A DNA stretch of 22,376 nucleotides from contig NW_006767438.1 in NCBI RefSeq assembly GCF_000264995.1, positions 1,553,059-1,575,434 on the forward strand, read 5' to 3'. Shown here piece by piece: positions 18,161 to 22,376 of this stretch. Numbering within the stretch: position 1 is the stretch's first letter; the number at the start of each line of letters is the position of its first letter. The translations under genes were made by a program, and so were the position numbers. This DNA comes from Punctularia strigosozonata HHB-11173 SS5 (Eukaryota; Basidiomycota; Agaricomycetes; Corticiales; Punctulariaceae). The notes beneath the pieces are model-generated. The model saw nothing but the letters and a program-made list of their open reading frames with translations. It ran no database searches and had not been told where the DNA came from.

Positions 18161-20900
18161 AGTGTCCCTCGGGATCGATCGATAAAGGTCAATGTTATGA
18201 AATGTTATCAAGCATATTCATAAATTTCATAAATGAGGGGATACATGTATGCAACGGTTGACACCAACACGGGTGCAACATCCCCAACACCGTCAAACGG
18301 GAATCAAGTCATGCCATGATACTCATGCAGTCGTCAACGCGGTATCCGGTTTTTTTATGTCAATGGTCGTTTTGCCATATGTCGACGTGGGGGATAGTTC
18401 ATAGTTGTCATAGACGCGTGTATTCTTGGAAGAGGAAGGATAAGCTACTGGATGCTGGCCATATCCGAGGAATTTTACCTACCTCCGTGACATGCACGGT
18501 GACAGGTAATCTCTCACTGTGGCTTGAGAAGAGTGGAGGTTGAGTGTAGCATTTTCGCCTAAGGAAGGCCCGAGAGTTAAGCCTGACTGCGCGTTAGGAC
18601 ATGGAATGGCGCTGGAACAAGGTGCATACGAACATCGCAAAGAAGCTGTTGACGTAGAGTTTTGACATCAAGATTATTAGGGCGAGGAAGATCATGTTGC
18701 CAGGCATAACAGAATACTGGATCATCGTGAGAAGTGCAGCTACATATATAGGAGAATGAAACAACACACAGTTATCAGGATGGAAACGGACAGTGTGCTG
18801 TCAGAGTTAGCCTCACCATCAGTATATCACAGTGAGGTCGGAGTGCTTTACCTGGTCAGAAGTCCTGTAGCAAATATCCAATACATGAGCGTCTCGATTG
18901 TGGATACTGTCCTATGAGTCTTTCATCAATGAAAGGGTGTCTCAATGTTAATATTGTGTGACGTGCCGTGGAAATTCAGTTTTTGAGCGATACAGATAAT
19001 AGCATAAAATCAAGGATATTGTTGTATCATAGCCTGCGGCAATGGCAAAGTCCGCGTATATTGAACGCTTCGGTAATTATATCAGTATGAAATTGACAGA
19101 GTGAATGTTTGATGTCACCCTGATAATAATCTCCTTGAAATCAGACCACATGAGCTCTTGTGTGCTGCGGAAGCTGGTCAGATTCGTCTAGTGATAGAGG
19201 AAGCCGCGAACCTGACGTAAACGGAGACTGGGGCATGGAATGTCAGTAGTAATGTACTTTATGGGATGTCACCCACATAATGAGTTAGCTAAATCGGTAG
19301 GTGACAGCTTAGTTATAGGGTGCAGATAAGATACGGGTAACATACCCCACAATCCTGTCATGGCTATGCACTAAAATGGCAATACACTTATTTTTGAATC
19401 GGATTACAATTACAGTAGCACGTACAAGGATTATTGGGATCACACGATCGGTAGATCTCACTGTGAACATGAGTAGATATAATGTCAATGAGCTGAGACC
19501 TCTCCAAAGTGTCACTTACGTAGCCATATGCGCCACGTATACAGACTCTGGACCAACGTGACGAGCAGAATTGTCAATATAAGCTGAAGCTAATAAGCCC
19601 ATTAGTATGTACTTTTCGGAACGTTGTATAGAGTTACCCGCATGCTCCTGCAACATAAGGTTACCACGGATATGCAGTCTGTGGTATTAACTCTCACCAG
19701 GTGACAGCATTGAGAGCCGCTCCGTCGGAGAAGCTGATGATGATGTAGTAGTAGACGGAGTGCACAGTCAAGGCAAGGATCATTGTATCGAGAGACCAGA
19801 GTATAGCCACCTATATTGCGTGTAAGTGTGCGTAGAATACGAGGACTGAGAGATAGTATGCATATCGCGGAGTACTCAACTGTAAGCTTATGAAAGTGAG
19901 AATCGCGTGGGAAGAGGTTGTAGTAGATGTACATCTTGTTGCATTTGGTGAGCAACTTGCGCATTCTCTTCGTAGAGCATACCTGTAGCGTGGCCGTCCC
20001 TAAAAATCTTTTATTACTCGTTATAAATTTGGTACCAAAGTTGAACATCAAATTTGCATCTCACAGGGTGGAAACAACGGTACCAATGAACAGCATTCCA
20101 AAGGTAGTATTGATGTTTGTAGATTGGGCCATAGAAGATAAAACCTGGAGCGTACTCAGAAATAGATGTGGAGCTATGGAGGACAACAACTTGTGCATGT
20201 CGGAGGATAGCAGTAGGCTACTTATATAAACGCATAGCAAGGTTCATGGCAGTTCACGTGTCATGCACCTTCGGGATGAATGACAGGCTCATAGCTGTGT
20301 TCAGTCTCCATATTCGAAGTCAGTAACAAAATTAGCTTGGTCTGATGCGATGGTGCTAGAACGAGCTATTAAGTCAACGAATACGGTGGATAAGGATGTA
20401 GAACGTCTTCTGAGACCGGTTTCACGTTTGAATGTGTCGAGCTGCGAGCATTTGCCTACGCGTTTATCTCATTAACGAGAGATAGTCCAGAAAGCTCGCG
20501 TACACCGGACTAACCAATCCTCGTTACAACTTTTATTGTGGTCTGAAAGCAGTGTAGAAACTTTATTATAAGGCAAAGCATCGGAAGTACAAGAAAATCG
20601 ATCAAGAAATGTCATAAATTTGTAGGCAGTCATTCTCTCATAATCATGACAGTATTACAAATATGATCTGAGCATACATGGAGCGGCAATTGCAGGGCCT
20701 TTGCGCTGGCAGCAGTGCTGTACGCTTTTGCTGGTATCAGACGAGAAGTAGCCCCGAATCATCGTAGGTGCGGGGTTGTGCGATTCCGAACTGGGATGTT
20801 ATCATAGGCCATACCCAATACCGCTGAGTGAGACCCACATATAGACCCCGCACCGTGCTATCAGTTAACTCAGGGAAATATCAGAACCACTGTATAATCC
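18161..20900. other. AT-richer gene-free stretch
   Basis: Visibly more AT-rich than 4780-12518. No frame longer than 149 codons, and those are antisense pairs (19602-20051 minus, 19927-20229 plus) with no motifs. No tRNA, rRNA, reverse transcriptase or transposase signature was recognised. A small inverted repeat, TTATGAAAT (18195-18203) and ATTTCATAA (18224-18232), is present. It could be old transposon or subtelomere-type DNA. Confidence 0.4.
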
Positions 20901-21445
20901 GCATGCTGCAAGATCCGTATGAGTGTATATGTTTGTAATAGCGGACACTGCCCGATCCTCACTTCTCAGAACACCATCCCGGAGAATTCTCGTGCGTGCA
21001 TCACTACGGAGTTGCGCTGTAAAGCACTGTATTCAGCTGCACGGCCCCAGTCTGATCATGCAGCTCACGCCTTCATCTTGACGAGGAAGGCAAGGACACG
21101 TACATAGATGGTCATGTGATGAAATGCGGGAACCAATCTCTGCCTCGTTGTGCGGATACGGTCAGGTTCTAACTACTTCCGGAATGTGCCGCCGTCTTCG
21201 CGCTCCGCTTCCAGATGCAACTTCAGCCCAGGCGATGATGAAGGCGATGCTTAACAAGGGCTTGCACCGTTTTGCTTCCACGGAAGTGCTCTACAAAATA
21301 TACGGGTTGTGCACTCGGCATCCAGCTATTCGGATGTCGTGCCATTGCGCGCTTGGCCTTGTACTTGCCTTTGTGGCTGTTTTTTCGCCAGTGCGGCAGT
21401 ACGTAGCAATCTTTGGCACATTTTGGGACGTCGTTGTGGACTCCG

Positions 21446-21617
21446 GACCAACATCGTTCACCCATCTGACGTTCGCAGCTTCTCGGTCTCCCAACCCCGG
21501 TCCCATCAATTGGCCTGTTTCGGCACTGAATTTTAGGTTGTCGATAAGATGTTTCTCGAAAACTGTCAGAGAGAGAGAGAATAGTCACACACACCCTCCT
21601 AGTTGCTGCAGCTCAGC
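21446..21617 (-). pseudogene. diverged copy of the dioxygenase gene 5' part
   Basis: This segment aligns with 1785-1959 in the same orientation, roughly 70% by eye, including shared runs TCGTTCACCCA, TTCGCAGCTTCT and GTTGCTG. In the minus-strand frame the two read RSCEDQVGERGRSE and RSCERQMGERCWSG. Only the poorly conserved N-terminal part is represented: no iron-binding HxD or distal His/Arg segment is found toward 20900, so this is a fragment, or a gene so diverged that the rest is unrecognisable. The surrounding open minus frame spans 21223-21594. Confidence 0.5.
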
Positions 21618-21997
21618 GCCAATTATCGTAAAAATACCAAAACCCTCATTGCAACGGCAATTTCCGGTCGGTGGTATGATGTTGATGCGTTAGACATGTT
21701 CTCGTTACCGCACGGTGCAATTTCCTTTAGTGCTATCACCCATGACTCATGATCATATGATTTACGAGCGAGACAGAACGTTGTGTAGTGCCATGTTCCA
21801 CCCCGGGGCCCCACAGCGCCCGCAACGCGGCGGAGATATAGCATCAGAAGGCTCAATAGGGGGGCGCTAAGTACTGAATCTGGCGGAGATTCTGTTGCTG
21901 GCCACAACGGTGCAGCACCGACGTAATACCTTCTTGTGGTGGTGCACTGTGAGTGGCAGGCCATTGCGTGAATGCTCAGGGCACCCACATCGCCATG

Positions 21998-22014
21998 CTA
22001 ACCCTAACCCTAAC
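21998..22014 (+). repeat. interstitial telomere-type tract (CCCTAA, under three units)
   Basis: CTAACCCTAACCCTAAC, 17 bp of the CCCTAA/TTAGGG unit used at the telomeres of most filamentous fungi. It is flanked on both sides by non-telomeric DNA, with about 360 bp more to the right, so it is not a chromosome end in this assembly. Confidence 0.75.
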
Positions 22015-22103
22015 TACGTCCGCTTGCGTGCCCCGTCGATTCTCGATAGTGGCAAGTTATCTATCAACGTGAGTAAAGTGGCGCCAAGCGCCGCATTCCG
22101 ACT

Positions 22104-22121
22104 CCCCCGGGGGGGGGGGGG
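22104..22121. repeat. C5G13 homopolymer junction
   Basis: Five Cs (22104-22108) followed by thirteen Gs (22109-22121). Run length is likely to be unreliable in sequencing. Confidence 0.8.
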
Positions 22122-22152
22122 TCATGGGAAAGCGGTTGATCGGGCCGGATAA

Positions 22153-22173
22153 CGATCGATCGGCGATCGATCG
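22153..22173. repeat. doubled palindrome CGATCGATCG
   Basis: Two copies of the self-complementary word CGATCGATCG (22153-22162 and 22164-22173) separated by one G. The function is unknown; an ambiguous base N follows at 22332. Confidence 0.7.
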
Positions 22174-22376
22174 GCCAGTGAAGCCAGATACAATGTAGCG
22201 CAATGTATACGCGCGAATGATAGGAAATAATATGGGATGTAGGCTTGTGCCTATTTTGGCTGGCGCAATCAGGTTTATCTACAGTACAATCAGCAGTAGC
22301 TCTGATTCATGAAGGTGAGCTCCCATGTCCGNTACTAATTGGATCACAAGAAAGCGCATTAGACTAGAAAATAGTT

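Noticed and set aside
19602-20229. Overlapping antisense frames in the AT-rich block
   Set aside because: No motifs, no splice-supported neighbours, and composition like the surrounding non-coding DNA.
1-22376. CRISPR arrays, tRNA or rRNA genes
   Set aside because: No regularly spaced repeats and no tRNA T-loop or anticodon architecture was recognised by eye; the gene structure is eukaryotic.

Overview
The window looks like nuclear DNA from an agaricomycete-type basidiomycete. The evidence is two large genes built from many small exons with introns mostly 44-66 nt long, an adenylate-forming reductase of the A-T-R type, a GMC oxidoreductase, a fragment of a basidiomycete-type membrane protein (DUF6534-like), a 2-oxoglutarate dioxygenase resembling the TET/JBP families expanded in mushrooms, and a short CCCTAA telomere-type tract near the right edge. 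Exon-intron models were built by hand from reading frames, splice signals and remembered family motifs; no database search was run.

Layout. 1-2570: a single-intron minus-strand gene for a 2OG-Fe(II)/TET-JBP-like dioxygenase (680-1981) with gene-free flanks. 2570-4290: degenerate DNA with an unidentified minus-strand frame, the first copy of a roughly 210-bp dispersed repeat (3545-3756), and a broken DUF6534-like membrane-protein gene (3757-4285) whose recognisable part stops where the repeat begins. 4780-12518: the core of the window, two apparently intact genes in head-to-head orientation. The GMC oxidoreductase (minus, 4780-7392, 16 exons, 608 aa) and the adenylate-forming reductase (plus, 8274-12518, 21 exons, 1051 aa) both give a whole number of codons and keep their catalytic motifs after splicing. 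The 881 bp between their starts hold the second copy of the 210-bp repeat. 12519-14130: fragments of minus-strand genes of unknown family, a duplicated 45-bp exon-like segment, and two adjacent perfect palindromes (14041-14080 and 14084-14105). 14130-18160: weak, unidentified frames on both strands. 18160-20900: a more AT-rich stretch with no gene I can support. 20900-22376: a diverged copy of the 5' part of the dioxygenase gene, then a 17-bp telomere-type tract, a C5G13 run, a doubled CGATCGATCG word and one ambiguous base.

How the genes may work together (inference). An A-T-R reductase activates a carboxylic acid, holds it as a thioester and releases it reductively as an aldehyde (or alcohol). 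A GMC flavoenzyme oxidises alcohols. Sharing one intergenic region, the two could form a small metabolite locus in which acid, aldehyde and alcohol forms are interconverted. The surroundings (repeat copies, broken genes, dioxygenase relic, telomere-type tract) suggest a fast-evolving accessory or subtelomere-like region.
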